In this document: positions 51,108-59,950 of the stretch, in pieces
Layout of the letters: each line of letters starts with the position of its first letter
Numbering within the stretch: position 1 is the stretch's first letter
Assembly (NCBI RefSeq): GCF_023887685.1
Contig: NZ_JAMWMR010000019.1
Coordinates: forward strand, 79,891 to 143,890
Length of the DNA stretch: 64,000 bases
Direction of reading: 5' to 3'
DNA from: Streptomyces macrolidinus
GTDB lineage: Bacteria > Actinomycetota > Actinomycetes > Streptomycetales > Streptomycetaceae
The notes under the pieces: model-generated
Seen by the model: the letters and a program-made list of their open reading frames with translations, nothing else
Told to the model about the DNA's origin: nothing
Database searches by the model: none
Position numbers and translations under genes: made by a program

Positions 51108-52316
51108 TCAGTCCCGGGCCAGCGCCGCGAGCGCCCTTCGCGCCACCTCCCGGCCGATCGGCAGTGATGCCGTGGCGGCCGGTGACGGTGCGTTCAGTAC
51201 GTGTACCGTCCGCGGGCCCTCGTGGATCAGGAAGTCGTCCACCAGCGTTCCGTCCCGCAGGACCGCCTGGGCCCGCACCCCCGCGGGCGCCTGTACGAGG
51301 TCCTGCGGTCCGACCGGCGGCAACAGTCTGCGCACCGCCTCGGTGAACGCTTCCTTGGACACCGACCGCCGCAGCTCCCCGGCCCCGTACCGCCAGTGCC
51401 GCCGCGCGATCCGCCAGGCCCCCGGCCAGGCCAGCGTCGTGCCCAGCTCCCGAGGCCGCAGGACTCCCCAGTCGTACCCCTCGCGTGCCAGCGCGGGCAC
51501 CGCGTTCGGCCCGATGTGGACCTCTCCGTCGATCCCCCGCGTCAGATGCACCCCGAGGAAGGGGAACGCCGGGTCCGGCACCGGATACACCAGCCCCCGC
51601 ACCAGATCGGGCCGCGCCAGGGTGTAGTACTCGCCGCGGAACGGCACGATCCGCATGCCCGGGTCGTCCCCGGCCAGCCGGGCCACCTCGTCGCAGTACA
51701 GCCCCGCGCAGTTCACCAGCGCACGGGCGCGCAGGACCGTTTCGTCGCCGGTCAGTACGGCGACGCCGCGCGCGGGGCGCCGGTCGATCCGGACGACCTC
51801 GCTGCCGTACCGCAGCTCCGCCCCCGAGATCTCGCCGAGCTGCCGGGCGACCGCCGTGTAGTCGCAGATCCCCGTGGTCCCGACGTGGAGGGCGGCGAGG
51901 CCCCGCACCTCGGGCTCGTACTCCGCGATCTGCGCCGGGCCCAGCTCCCGCACTGCGATGCCGTTCTCCCGGCCGCGCTGCGCGAGCGCGTGCAGCCGGG
52001 GGAGTTCCGCCCGGTCGGTCGCGACGATCAGCTTGCCGGTGACCTCGTGGGGGATGCCGTACTCCGCGCAGAAGGCCACCGTCTCGGCGGCGCCCCGCAC
52101 CGCGTAGCGCGCCTTGAGCGAGCCGGGGCGGTAGTAGATCCCGCTGTGGACGACCCCGCTGTTGCGTCCCGTCTGATGGCGGGCGGGGCCGGGCTCCTTC
52201 TCCAGGACCGTCACCCGCGTGCCGGGCGCGGCACGCGTGATCGCATACGCCGTCGACAGGCCGACGATTCCGCCGCCGACCACCAGCACATCGCAGTCGT
52301 ACGCGATCCTGGGCAC
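51108..52316 (-). CDS. lhgO: L-2-hydroxyglutarate oxidase
   Basis: LhgO is an FAD-dependent oxidase that converts L-2-hydroxyglutarate to 2-oxoglutarate. The 402-aa DAO-fold protein has the FAD motif VVGGGIVGLSTAYAI at the N-terminus, then TGRNSGVVHSGIYYRPGSLKA, VNCAGLYCDEVARLAG and FRGEYYTLARP. HLTRGIDGEVHIGPNAVPAL and the C-terminal LNAPSPAATASLPIGREVA are characteristic of the family. GTG 52316 is preceded by GGAGGTGGAGCAG. It shares orientation with trmB and the NsdA-like gene but the spacing suggests separate units. Confidence 0.93.
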   Translation of the reverse strand: MPRIAYDCDVLVVGGGIVGLSTAYAITRAAPGTRVTVLEKEPGPARHQTGRNSGVVHSGIYYRPGSLKARYAVRGAAETVAFCAEYGIPHEVTGKLIVATDRAELPRLHALAQRGRENGIAVRELGPAQIAEYEPEVRGLAALHVGTTGICDYTAVARQLGEISGAELRYGSEVVRIDRRPARGVAVLTGDETVLRARALVNCAGLYCDEVARLAGDDPGMRIVPFRGEYYTLARPDLVRGLVYPVPDPAFPFLGVHLTRGIDGEVHIGPNAVPALAREGYDWGVLRPRELGTTLAWPGAWRIARRHWRYGAGELRRSVSKEAFTEAVRRLLPPVGPQDLVQAPAGVRAQAVLRDGTLVDDFLIHEGPRTVHVLNAPSPAATASLPIGREVARRALAALARD

Positions 52317-52389
52317 CTGCTCCACCTCCCGGTCCCGATAGTGCACTGCGCCACCGACAGTGCCCTCAAACCCCAGGAGGCGGCGTGGC

Positions 52390-53814
52390 TCAGGCCGGAG
52401 TCATCAGCAGCGGCCGGGCGCGCTCGCGCAGCTCGGCCACGCGCGGTTCGTCGCCGTACGGCTCCAGCCGGTGCAGCAGATCGCGCACGTACTCGGTGGT
52501 GCGCGCCGACGATATGCGCCCGGCGACCTCCACGGCCCGCACGCCCTGCTCGCACGCCGCGTCAAGATTGCCCGACTCCAGCTCGGCGACCGCGGACACC
52601 ACCAGGCGCAGCCCGTGCGAGCGCACGAACTCCTCCGTGGGGCGGGACAGCGCCTGCTCGGTGAAGCGACGCACCTGGCGGGGGGCCTTGAGGTCGCGGT
52701 AGCACTCGGCGGCGTCGGCCGCGAAGCGGTCGTAGGAGTAGAAGGCGAGCCAGGAGGGGTCGTTGTCGCCGTCGCGGGAGCGCTCCAGCCAGTTCTCGGC
52801 GTCCTTCAGGGCCGCGCCGGCCGCCTGGGCGTCACCCGCGCGGGCGTGCGCGCGGGCCTCGACTAGCCGGAAGAAGCTCATGGTGCGCGCGGTGGCCAGA
52901 CCGCGGTTGCGCTCCAGGGCGGCCTGCGCGAGGTCGACGCCCTCGTCACCGAAGCCGCGGTAGGTCGCCTGGAGCGACATCGTGGCGAGCACATAGCCGC
53001 CCAGCGGGACGTCGGCGGCGGCGCGCGCGAGGCGCAGCGCCTGGATGTAGTAGCGCTGGGCGGCCTCCTGCTGTCCCGTGTCGAAGGCCATCCAGCCTGC
53101 CAGGCGCGTCAGTTCGGCGCTCGCACCGAACAGGGCCCGGCCCACCTCGTCGGAGTAGGAGCCGAGCAGCAGCGGGGCGGCCTCCACCCGTAAGCACTCG
53201 GGCACCATCGACGAACGCCAGTCGCCGCCCCCGTACTTGGAGTCCCAGCGGCTGGCGTCCTCCGCGGCCTCGCGGAGCTTCTGCACATCGCTGTGGCCGA
53301 CCTTCAGCGCCGCGCCGGGGCCGTCGGCGAGGCCGGGCTCGCGCGCCACCGAGCTGTCGGCCGGGGTGATCAGCCAGCGGGAGGCGGGGGTCGCGTAGGC
53401 GCTGACCGCGAACGACCCGGCCAGCGACTGCCAGATGCCGCCGCTGCCGGCCCGGCGCCCGGCGAGGTCGAGGCGGTACAGCTCGGTCGCCGACTTCACC
53501 GCCTGAGCCAGGTCCCGGGGGAAGGTGAGGCCCACTTCGGGCGCGGGGTCCGCGTCCGCCAGACCGATCTCGTGGAGCGGTACGGGGCGCCCGAGCTTCT
53601 GGCCGATGGCCGCGGCGATGAGATGCGGGGCGGCGCCCTGCGGCACCATGCCCTTCGACACCCAGCGCGCCACCGAGGTCTTGTCGTAGCGAAGAGTCAA
53701 CCCGCGCTGTGCGCCAAGGTCGTTGACGCGCCGGGCGAGTCCTGCGTTGCTGATTCCCGCGAGGGCGAGAACCGCGCCGAGCTTCTCATTCGGCTCGCGT
53801 TGCTCCCTGGACAT
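52390..53814 (-). CDS. NsdA/NsdB-family sporulation and antibiotic regulator
   Basis: The 474-aa cytoplasmic protein starts MSREQREPNEKLGAVLALAG with an XRE-like helix-turn-helix region: ISNAGLARRVNDLGAQRGL then DKTSVARWVSKGMVP. The rest is helical with TPR-like repeats (TGQQEAAQRYYIQALRLARA, ALERNRGLATARTMSFFRLV, LKAPRQVRRFTEQALSRP). This is the layout of NsdA, a Streptomyces negative regulator of sporulation and antibiotic production. Which paralogue this is cannot be settled here. ATG 53814 has GAGGGGTGG 4 bases upstream. It is divergent from the asparagine-synthetase-like gene. Confidence 0.85.
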   Translation of the reverse strand: MSREQREPNEKLGAVLALAGISNAGLARRVNDLGAQRGLTLRYDKTSVARWVSKGMVPQGAAPHLIAAAIGQKLGRPVPLHEIGLADADPAPEVGLTFPRDLAQAVKSATELYRLDLAGRRAGSGGIWQSLAGSFAVSAYATPASRWLITPADSSVAREPGLADGPGAALKVGHSDVQKLREAAEDASRWDSKYGGGDWRSSMVPECLRVEAAPLLLGSYSDEVGRALFGASAELTRLAGWMAFDTGQQEAAQRYYIQALRLARAAADVPLGGYVLATMSLQATYRGFGDEGVDLAQAALERNRGLATARTMSFFRLVEARAHARAGDAQAAGAALKDAENWLERSRDGDNDPSWLAFYSYDRFAADAAECYRDLKAPRQVRRFTEQALSRPTEEFVRSHGLRLVVSAVAELESGNLDAACEQGVRAVEVAGRISSARTTEYVRDLLHRLEPYGDEPRVAELRERARPLLMTPA

Positions 53815-54115
53815 GCGCCACCCCTCGACACAGACGGCTGCCGCGGTGTTGGCATAACCTCGCGGCATTCGTAAACCCAGCGTAGTTCCCCGCATCCCAT
53901 GCGTTAAGGGGCGAAAATCCGGATGGCGGGATTGTGGTACGTACCTCTGTACGGAGTGTCGTCACGTGCTCCCGATGTGTGGCCGTGCGCCCGTCCGTGC
54001 GCTCTTCTGCGGGCGCCCGCGGAACGGTTCGATGGGCGGTGCGTGGGTCGGCCCGCTGTACTGGATCCAGCGGGCTGGGGGACACCGCCGCCTTCATCCC
54101 CGCGGGCGGCGGACC
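53815..54115. other. first half of the 670-base gap upstream of the NsdA-like gene
   Basis: No convincing gene is visible. Long frames on both strands are Arg/Pro/Ala-rich and show no ribosome-binding site. GCCCGCTG/CAGCGGGC at about 54052-54077 forms an 8-bp hairpin. Confidence 0.35.
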
Positions 54116-54146
54116 AGTCCGGGAGGCGAACTCCGCCTCCCGGACT
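54116..54146. terminator. orphan perfect hairpin
   Basis: AGTCCGGGAGGCG (54116-54128) pairs perfectly with CGCCTCCCGGACT (54134-54146), 13 bp with loop AACTC. It looks like a terminator, but no gene ends nearby on either strand. Confidence 0.6.
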
Positions 54147-54488
54147 GTGCGTTGGAGGTCCCTGTACGGAGCGTGCCCAACTCGGCCCAGGCTCAGTCGA
54201 ATTGGCCGAAAGTCGACGACGAGGGGCGCGGGCGATCAAGGCTCCGACCACGTCTCTTGAGGGCGCGAAGGGCGTTCGAGGGGAGCGTATCGGGGGCGCA
54301 TTCGCGTCGTCGACCCGCCTCAACAGGCGCTTCCGCAGCAGGAGTTCACCAGCTCACGACGGTCCCCGCAGGGGCGCGCCACAGGGCGCGCGAGCGGTCG
54401 CAGACGCCCTCCGGTGCGCAATCTTCGTGGCAGCATGGGAGCCGTTCGTGCGGTGCACTGGTTGTCCACAGCCTGTGGAGGCGTTTCG

Positions 54489-56573
54489 ATGCGGTGGTTG
54501 GTGGGGTGGAGCAGCGCTGCCGCGGGGGCCGCTGTGTCCAGCGCCGCCGGGGCCACCGGATACGACGGCGAGAGCGTGCGCCCGGTGGGTGCCCAACTGC
54601 TGTGGGGCGACCCCGATCCGCTGTGGGCGGTCGGCGACTGGCGCCCCGACGAGGTGCGCGTGGTGAAGGCCGACGCGCAGACCCGGATCGCGGTTCTCGG
54701 CACCTGCGGGGCGTCCGACGAGGAGTTGCGCGTCGGTCTGTTCGCGGCCCGCGGAGGGGCGTTGCGCCATCTGACGGCCTGGTCCGGCGGCTACACCGCC
54801 GTCGTCCAGGTGGGCCGAAGGATCACCGTGTGCGGCGATCTGGCCGGTGCGCGGCCGGTGTTCCACGCCCCCTGGGCCGGCGGCACCGCCTACGCGACCG
54901 CCGCCCTGCCGCTCGCCGACCTGATCGAGGCCAACCTCGACTTCGGGCACCTGGCGGCGCTGCTGGCGGCCCCCGACGTCCCGGCCGCGGTGCACGACTC
55001 GACGCCGTACGACGGCGTGCGCCGCATTCCGCCGGGGCACGCGCTCATCCTGCGCACGGGGGCGCGGGAGATCGCCGGGTACGAGCCGGTCGCCTCCCTC
55101 GCGGTCTCGGCGCCGCCCGCGGATCCCGCCGCCGCGGTGGACGCCGTGCGCGACGCCCTCGTCGACGCCGTCCGCACACGCCTGTCGGCACCACGGCATG
55201 TCCCGGGCACGGGCATCGATCCGGGGCCCGTGCCCGGCATGGGGCCCGCCGAACGGCGCGCCGCGCGCGGGATGCCGGTCCCGGGGATCGGCGCCGACCT
55301 CTCCGGAGGACCGGCCTCGGGCACGCTCGCGCTGCTCGCCGCCGGGCTGCCCGGTATGCCCGGCACGGTCCTGGGCCATGGCACAGGCGCCGGGGAACGC
55401 CTGCTGGCCGTCACCTTCAACGACCTTGCCGTGGGCGGGCGCGAGGCCGAACTGGAGCGGGCGGGCGCGCTGGCGGCCAACCCCCGGCTGCACCACGTGG
55501 TGGTGGCCGGCGGCGAGGAGGCGCTTCCGTACGCCGATCTGGAGGCGCCGCTGACGGACGAGCCGGGCCCCTCGCTGGTGACGGCGGGCAGGCACCGCGC
55601 GCGCCTGGCGTCGGGCAGCGCCGACCACTTCACGGGCCATGGCGCGCGCCAGGTCCTGGACGCGCACCCGGCCCGCCTCGCCGACCTGCTGATGGATCGC
55701 AAGCGACGCCATCTCGTGCGCCCGGTGGCCGCGTTGGCGAAGGCCGACGGCTCGGTCCTGGTGCCCGCGCGCGTGTACGGCGCGGCGCGGAGGCTGGCCC
55801 GTACGCCGTACCGGGCCGGGATCGAGGGACTCGCCGACCGGCTGATGCGGCGCAGGTTCGAGGAGCCCGGGGGCGCCGTCGGGGCGTCGCTCGCGGCGCT
55901 CACCTGGGCCGGACCGGGTCCGGCGGCACGCTGGCTGACCGGTGAGGCCCTCGCCGAAGTATCGGTTCGTCTTCAGGCGGCCACGGGTCGGGCGGGCGTC
56001 GGTCCGGGGCAGCTTCCGGGCGACTTCCGCGCGCGGGCGGCCCTGGCCCGGCACGCGGCGGATCTCCGCGTCCTCGAACAGGCCTCCGAGGTCCGCTCCC
56101 AGCGGCTGCACGCGCCCTTCCTGGACAACCAGGTCGTCCGCGCGTGCCGAGAGCTTCCCGGCGCGCTGCGGGTGCGGCCGGGGGCACGGGCCGCGATCCT
56201 GCGCACGGTGCTGGAAGGCGCGGGCGTCGGCGGGCTGCCCCCGGGCTGGGGCACCCCCTCGCACGGCTCCTCGGCCGCCGCGGCCCGCACGGGTCTGCGG
56301 CTGGCCGCGAACTCGCTGATCGCCCTGTTCGACACCCCGCTGCTGGCGGAGGCGGGCCTGGTGGAGGCCAGGGTGGTCCGCAAGGCGGTCCGGGCCGCCG
56401 CGGAGGGCGCACCGCTTCCGCTGGACGGCCTCGCGGACCTGGTCTCCCTCGAACTCTGGCTGCGCCGCCTCCTGTCCCGCCGAGGCACCTGCTGGACAGG
56501 CACCCCGGCCCGCACCCGCGCCGTACCAGAGGGAATCGCGACACGGGGCCGAGCACTGGGCGCAGGGGCATAA
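54489..56573 (+). CDS. asparagine-synthetase-like protein with degenerate active sites
   Basis: The 694-aa protein has the two-domain plan of AsnB, beta-lactam synthetases and lasso-peptide cyclases. The N-terminal glutaminase-like domain starts MRWLVGWSS, so the catalytic Cys2 is absent. GYTAVVQVGRRITVCGDLAGARPVF corresponds to the Ntn core. The C-terminal ATP-PPase-like domain has IGADLSGGPASGTLA (near 278-292) for the PP-loop SGGxDS. The usual GDGGDE/LF motif is replaced by SGSADHFTGHG. ATG 54489 fits the family start. There is no adjacent precursor peptide or transporter. It may be a cyclase-like or pseudoenzyme; substrate is unknown. Confidence 0.75.
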   Translation: MRWLVGWSSAAAGAAVSSAAGATGYDGESVRPVGAQLLWGDPDPLWAVGDWRPDEVRVVKADAQTRIAVLGTCGASDEELRVGLFAARGGALRHLTAWSGGYTAVVQVGRRITVCGDLAGARPVFHAPWAGGTAYATAALPLADLIEANLDFGHLAALLAAPDVPAAVHDSTPYDGVRRIPPGHALILRTGAREIAGYEPVASLAVSAPPADPAAAVDAVRDALVDAVRTRLSAPRHVPGTGIDPGPVPGMGPAERRAARGMPVPGIGADLSGGPASGTLALLAAGLPGMPGTVLGHGTGAGERLLAVTFNDLAVGGREAELERAGALAANPRLHHVVVAGGEEALPYADLEAPLTDEPGPSLVTAGRHRARLASGSADHFTGHGARQVLDAHPARLADLLMDRKRRHLVRPVAALAKADGSVLVPARVYGAARRLARTPYRAGIEGLADRLMRRRFEEPGGAVGASLAALTWAGPGPAARWLTGEALAEVSVRLQAATGRAGVGPGQLPGDFRARAALARHAADLRVLEQASEVRSQRLHAPFLDNQVVRACRELPGALRVRPGARAAILRTVLEGAGVGGLPPGWGTPSHGSSAAAARTGLRLAANSLIALFDTPLLAEAGLVEARVVRKAVRAAAEGAPLPLDGLADLVSLELWLRRLLSRRGTCWTGTPARTRAVPEGIATRGRALGAGA

Positions 56574-57225
56574 CAGCCCCTCAGGCCGCCTCCCACGCCC
56601 GGCGTCTCCGTCACCGACGCCGGGCCTCAGCCACTCGCCCACTTCACGCCGGGCGTGACGGCAGGGACTCCCGGCGGGGATTGCCGTATACGGGGCCGAG
56701 CACTGGGCGTGGGGGGCGTCACTGCCCGCCAGGACCCTGCCCCGTGCTCGGCGGGCCCGTCGCTGGCGCCAGGACTCAGACGCCGCCTGCCGCACACCCG
56801 TCCGCGCCCGCGCTGTACAGACGGGAGTCGCCGTACCGAGCCGGGACTGAACGCGGGAGCGTAACGGCCGTCAGGCCTCGTCCGCGTCCGGCGGGTCGCC
56901 GCCCTGAAGGCGCAGTCGGCCGCCCGTCTTGCGTCAGGCGTGTCCGCAGGTACTCCCGGTAGGGGTTGCCGTACGGGGCCGGGCCGCGGGCGTGGGAGCG
57001 TAACGGCCGTCAGGCCTCGTCCGCGTCCGGCGGGTCGCCGCCCTGAAGGCGCAGTCGGCCGCCCGCCTTACGCCGGGCGTGACCCGCAGGCACTCTCGGT
57101 GGGGACCGCCGTACGGGGCCGGGCAGCGGGCGCGGATGCGTAACGGCCCGTCAGGGCCTCTCCCGCGCCTGCTGGCCAAGGCTCAGCCGGCCGTCCGGCT
57201 CACGCCGGGCGTGAGCGCAGGCCCT
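56510..57225. repeat. tandem array of ~139-bp units derived from the 3' end of the 54489 gene
   Basis: About five units are visible. Each contains a CCGTACGGGGCCGG-like phrase, a GCGTAACGGCCGTCAGGCC-like phrase that includes the TAA stop, and a hairpin ACGCCGGGCGT. Unit 1 is the end of the 54489 gene with its stop. Units begin near 56660, 56820, 56955 and 57090. The best copies are identical over 72 bases: 56855-56926 equals 56994-57065, offset 139. The last unit reaches the stop of the convergent TetR gene. No separate gene is present. Confidence 0.82.
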
Positions 57226-57964
57226 CCAGGAGGATGTCGAGCAGGCGGGTCGAGGCGGCTGCCTGCTGGGCGGCGTCCGGGAGCAGGGGGGCGGCCGTCG
57301 CTATCACCAGCAGTACGTCCGACACCGCCACGTCCGCGCGCAGTTCACCCGCCGCGCGGGCCCGCTCCACCAACTGCCCGACGACGTCCAGCAGGGTCGT
57401 CGCGCCCGCGTCGTCCGGCTCCGCCGACCGCTGCCCGACCAGCCGCAGCTCGCCGGCCGGCTGGGTCCGCTGCTGGGGCAGCCGGGCCTCGTCCGCCGAT
57501 GCCCCGCCCGACTCCTCGGGCCCCGCTTCGACGACGCCCACCCGCAGCACCTGCGGCGGCAGCAGCCGTCCCGCGCCCGACGCCACCGACATGCGCAGGA
57601 AGCGCGAGAGCGCCGACCACGGCTCGTCCTCCTCGCTGAGCGCCGCCCGCGCCTGCCCGGTCAGCCGGGCGGTCTCCTCCTCGGCTATCCGGCGCACCAG
57701 GACGTCCTTGCTCGGGAAGCGCCGGTACACCGTGCCGACACCGACCCTCGCGCGCCGCGCCACGTCCTCCATCGGCGCGCCGTACCCCAGCTCGCCGAAG
57801 ACCTCGCGCGCCGCGCGCAGTACGTGCTCCAGATTGCGCTGTGCGTCCACGCGCAGCGGCGTCGTCCGCGGGCCGTCCCCGCGTCCGTCACCCGCCGCCG
57901 CGTCCATCGCGTCGGCCGGTGCCACGGCGGACGCGGATGACCAGTGAGTGTTCTGCATGTGCAT
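57200..57964 (-). CDS. TetR-family transcriptional regulator
   Basis: The 254-aa regulator has a disordered ~35-residue N-terminus. The TetR helix-turn-helix follows (NLEHVLRAAREVFGELGYGA, MEDVARRARVGVGTVYRRFP, SKDVLVRRI; about 43-92). The ligand domain ends AASTRLLDILLEGLRSRPA. ATG 57964 has GGGGGATC 6 bases upstream. It is divergent from ndh, 381 bases away, so either ndh or an unlinked gene could be the target. Confidence 0.9.
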   Translation of the reverse strand: MHMQNTHWSSASAVAPADAMDAAAGDGRGDGPRTTPLRVDAQRNLEHVLRAAREVFGELGYGAPMEDVARRARVGVGTVYRRFPSKDVLVRRIAEEETARLTGQARAALSEEDEPWSALSRFLRMSVASGAGRLLPPQVLRVGVVEAGPEESGGASADEARLPQQRTQPAGELRLVGQRSAEPDDAGATTLLDVVGQLVERARAAGELRADVAVSDVLLVIATAAPLLPDAAQQAAASTRLLDILLEGLRSRPA

Positions 57965-58345
57965 AAGCGATCCCCCGGTAATGACGTCTCCCCCCGGAGA
58001 CACTTCCCGTCATCGGAAGCCGGAGCGTAGGAACAAGCGCCGTCGCGTGACCGGGGCCGCCCGTCGCGGACCCGATCGAACCCATCCCCCTACACCCCGT
58101 CGTCACACGAACATAGTTGAGGGAGGGGCAATTCAGAAGGGGCTGGTTCCGCACGGAGCGCCCCCCGATCGGAGTACGGGCCGCTTACCTCCTGATTACG
58201 CCCCCTAACGCCACCCCACGCACCCCATCTGACCTGCGCCCTTTCCCCGGACTCCAGCACACCCGCCCACGCTGCCCGCCACCCGCGCCCGGTCACACAA
58301 TTTGCCGGGCCTGTGGACAAACTTGAGAGACGGGTGCGTCATGGG
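57965..58345. other. divergent region between TetR and ndh
   Basis: No gene is visible in 381 bases. Both promoters must lie here, but I find no convincing paired -35/-10 or clear operator palindrome. Confidence 0.35.
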
Positions 58346-59746
58346 ATGGTGACGGCTGCGATCCATCGGGCGATGGCCCCCGAACCCCGCACGTGCGTAC
58401 GCGTCCTCGTCATCGGTGGCGGCTACGTCGGCCTGTACACGGCCCTGCGCCTGCAACAGAGGCTGAAGGCGGAGATCAGGAAGCGCGAAGCCGAGATCGT
58501 GGTGGTCTCGCCCGAGCCGTACATGACGTACCAGCCGTTCCTGCCCGAGGCGGCGGCCGGCGCCATCTCGCCGCGCCACGTGGTCGTCTCCCTGCGCCGC
58601 GTCCTCGCGGACTGCCAGATCGTCGTCGGCGAGGCCACGTCCATCGACCACGCCCGCCGCACCGCCACCCTCTCCACGCCCGCCACCGAGGAGAACGGCC
58701 GCACCGAACAGCTCTCCTACGACGAACTCGTCCTGGCCCCGGGCTCCGTCTCGCGCACCCTGCCGATCCCCGGCCTCGCCGAGCACGGCATCGGCTTCAA
58801 GACCGTCGAGGAGGCCATCGGCCTGCGCAACCACGTCCTCGAGCAGATGGACATCGCCTCCTCCACCCGCGACCCAGCCCTCCGCGACGCGGCCCTCACC
58901 TTCGTCTTCGTGGGCGGCGGATTCGCCGGCGTGGAGGCGCTCGGCGAACTGGAGGACATGGCCCGCTACGCCGCGCGGTACTACCACAACGTCAAGCCCG
59001 AGGACATGAAGTGGATCCTCGTGGAGGCCTCCGACCGCATCCTCCCGGAGGTCGGCGCGGAGATGGGCCGCTACACCGTCACCGAGCTGCGCCGCCGCAA
59101 CATCGAGGTGCGTCTGAAGACCCGCCTCGAGTCGTGCGCCGACCGGACCGTCGTCCTCTCCGACGGCGCGCGCTTCCCCGCGCGTACGGTCGTGTGGACG
59201 GCCGGGGTGAAGCCGCACCCGGTGCTCGCGGCCACCGACCTGCCGCTGAACGGCCGCGGACGCCTGAGGTGCACCCCTCGACTCGGCGTGGACGGCGTCG
59301 CACACGCGTGGGCCGCGGGAGACGCGGCGGCCGTCCCCGACGTCACCGCCAAGGAGCCGGGCCGGGAGACCGCCCCCAACGCCCAGCACGCCCTCCGCCA
59401 GGCCAGGGTCCTCGGCGACAACATCGTGCACGCGCTGCGCGACGAGCCCCTGGAGACGTACGCACACAAGTACGTCGGCTCGGTCGCCTCCCTGGGACTG
59501 CACAAGGGCGTCGCGCACGTCTACGGACGCAAGCTGAAGGGCTACCCCGCCTGGTTCATGCACCGCGTCTACCACCTCAGCAGGGTGCCGACCTTCAACC
59601 GCAAGGCGCGTGTCCTGGCCGAATGGATCCTGGCGGGGCTCTTCACAAGGGAGATCGTCTCGCTCGGATCACTCGAACATCCCCGAGCGGAGTTCGAACT
59701 CGCGGCCGGTGGAAAGGCTTCAGGGGACCCGAAGGGGTCGTTCTGA
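58346..59746 (+). CDS. ndh: type II NADH dehydrogenase (NDH-2)
   Basis: NDH-2 passes electrons from NADH to menaquinone without proton pumping, as a peripheral membrane flavoprotein. The 466-aa product has two Rossmann motifs: RVLVIGGGYVGLYTAL (FAD, near residue 20) and FVFVGGGFAGVEALGEL (NADH, near 190). YQPFLPEAAAG and HAWAAGDAAAVPD (FAD) and a C-terminal amphipathic helix (FNRKARVLAEWILAGLF) for membrane binding follow. ATG 58346 gives MVTAAIHRAMAPEP; ATG 58373 and GTG 58313 are possible. Confidence 0.93.
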   Translation: MVTAAIHRAMAPEPRTCVRVLVIGGGYVGLYTALRLQQRLKAEIRKREAEIVVVSPEPYMTYQPFLPEAAAGAISPRHVVVSLRRVLADCQIVVGEATSIDHARRTATLSTPATEENGRTEQLSYDELVLAPGSVSRTLPIPGLAEHGIGFKTVEEAIGLRNHVLEQMDIASSTRDPALRDAALTFVFVGGGFAGVEALGELEDMARYAARYYHNVKPEDMKWILVEASDRILPEVGAEMGRYTVTELRRRNIEVRLKTRLESCADRTVVLSDGARFPARTVVWTAGVKPHPVLAATDLPLNGRGRLRCTPRLGVDGVAHAWAAGDAAAVPDVTAKEPGRETAPNAQHALRQARVLGDNIVHALRDEPLETYAHKYVGSVASLGLHKGVAHVYGRKLKGYPAWFMHRVYHLSRVPTFNRKARVLAEWILAGLFTREIVSLGSLEHPRAEFELAAGGKASGDPKGSF

Positions 59747-59950
59747 GCGGATGCAGGAACTCTGCCGGAGGCACGGGCGTCCAACGGGTGTCGGTCCGGT
59801 CGGCCAGACTGGTCCACGCCCCGGGGCGGGCCGGCACCCACCCCGGCACATCCACAAGGAACTCCCCCTGCGGCACCCCTGGGCGCAGGCCCCGGACCCC
59901 CGACAGGATCCGGAGCCGGCCGGAGACGACAACGACAAGGCAAGGAATCG

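Noticed and set aside
53904..54323. 139-aa minus-strand ORF in the NsdA-like upstream gap
   Set aside because: Arg/Pro/Ser-rich composition, no ribosome-binding site, and it runs across the perfect hairpin at 54116-54146.
56934..57179. Small minus-strand ORF in the tandem array
   Set aside because: It is formed by two repeat units and has no ribosome-binding site or plausible product.
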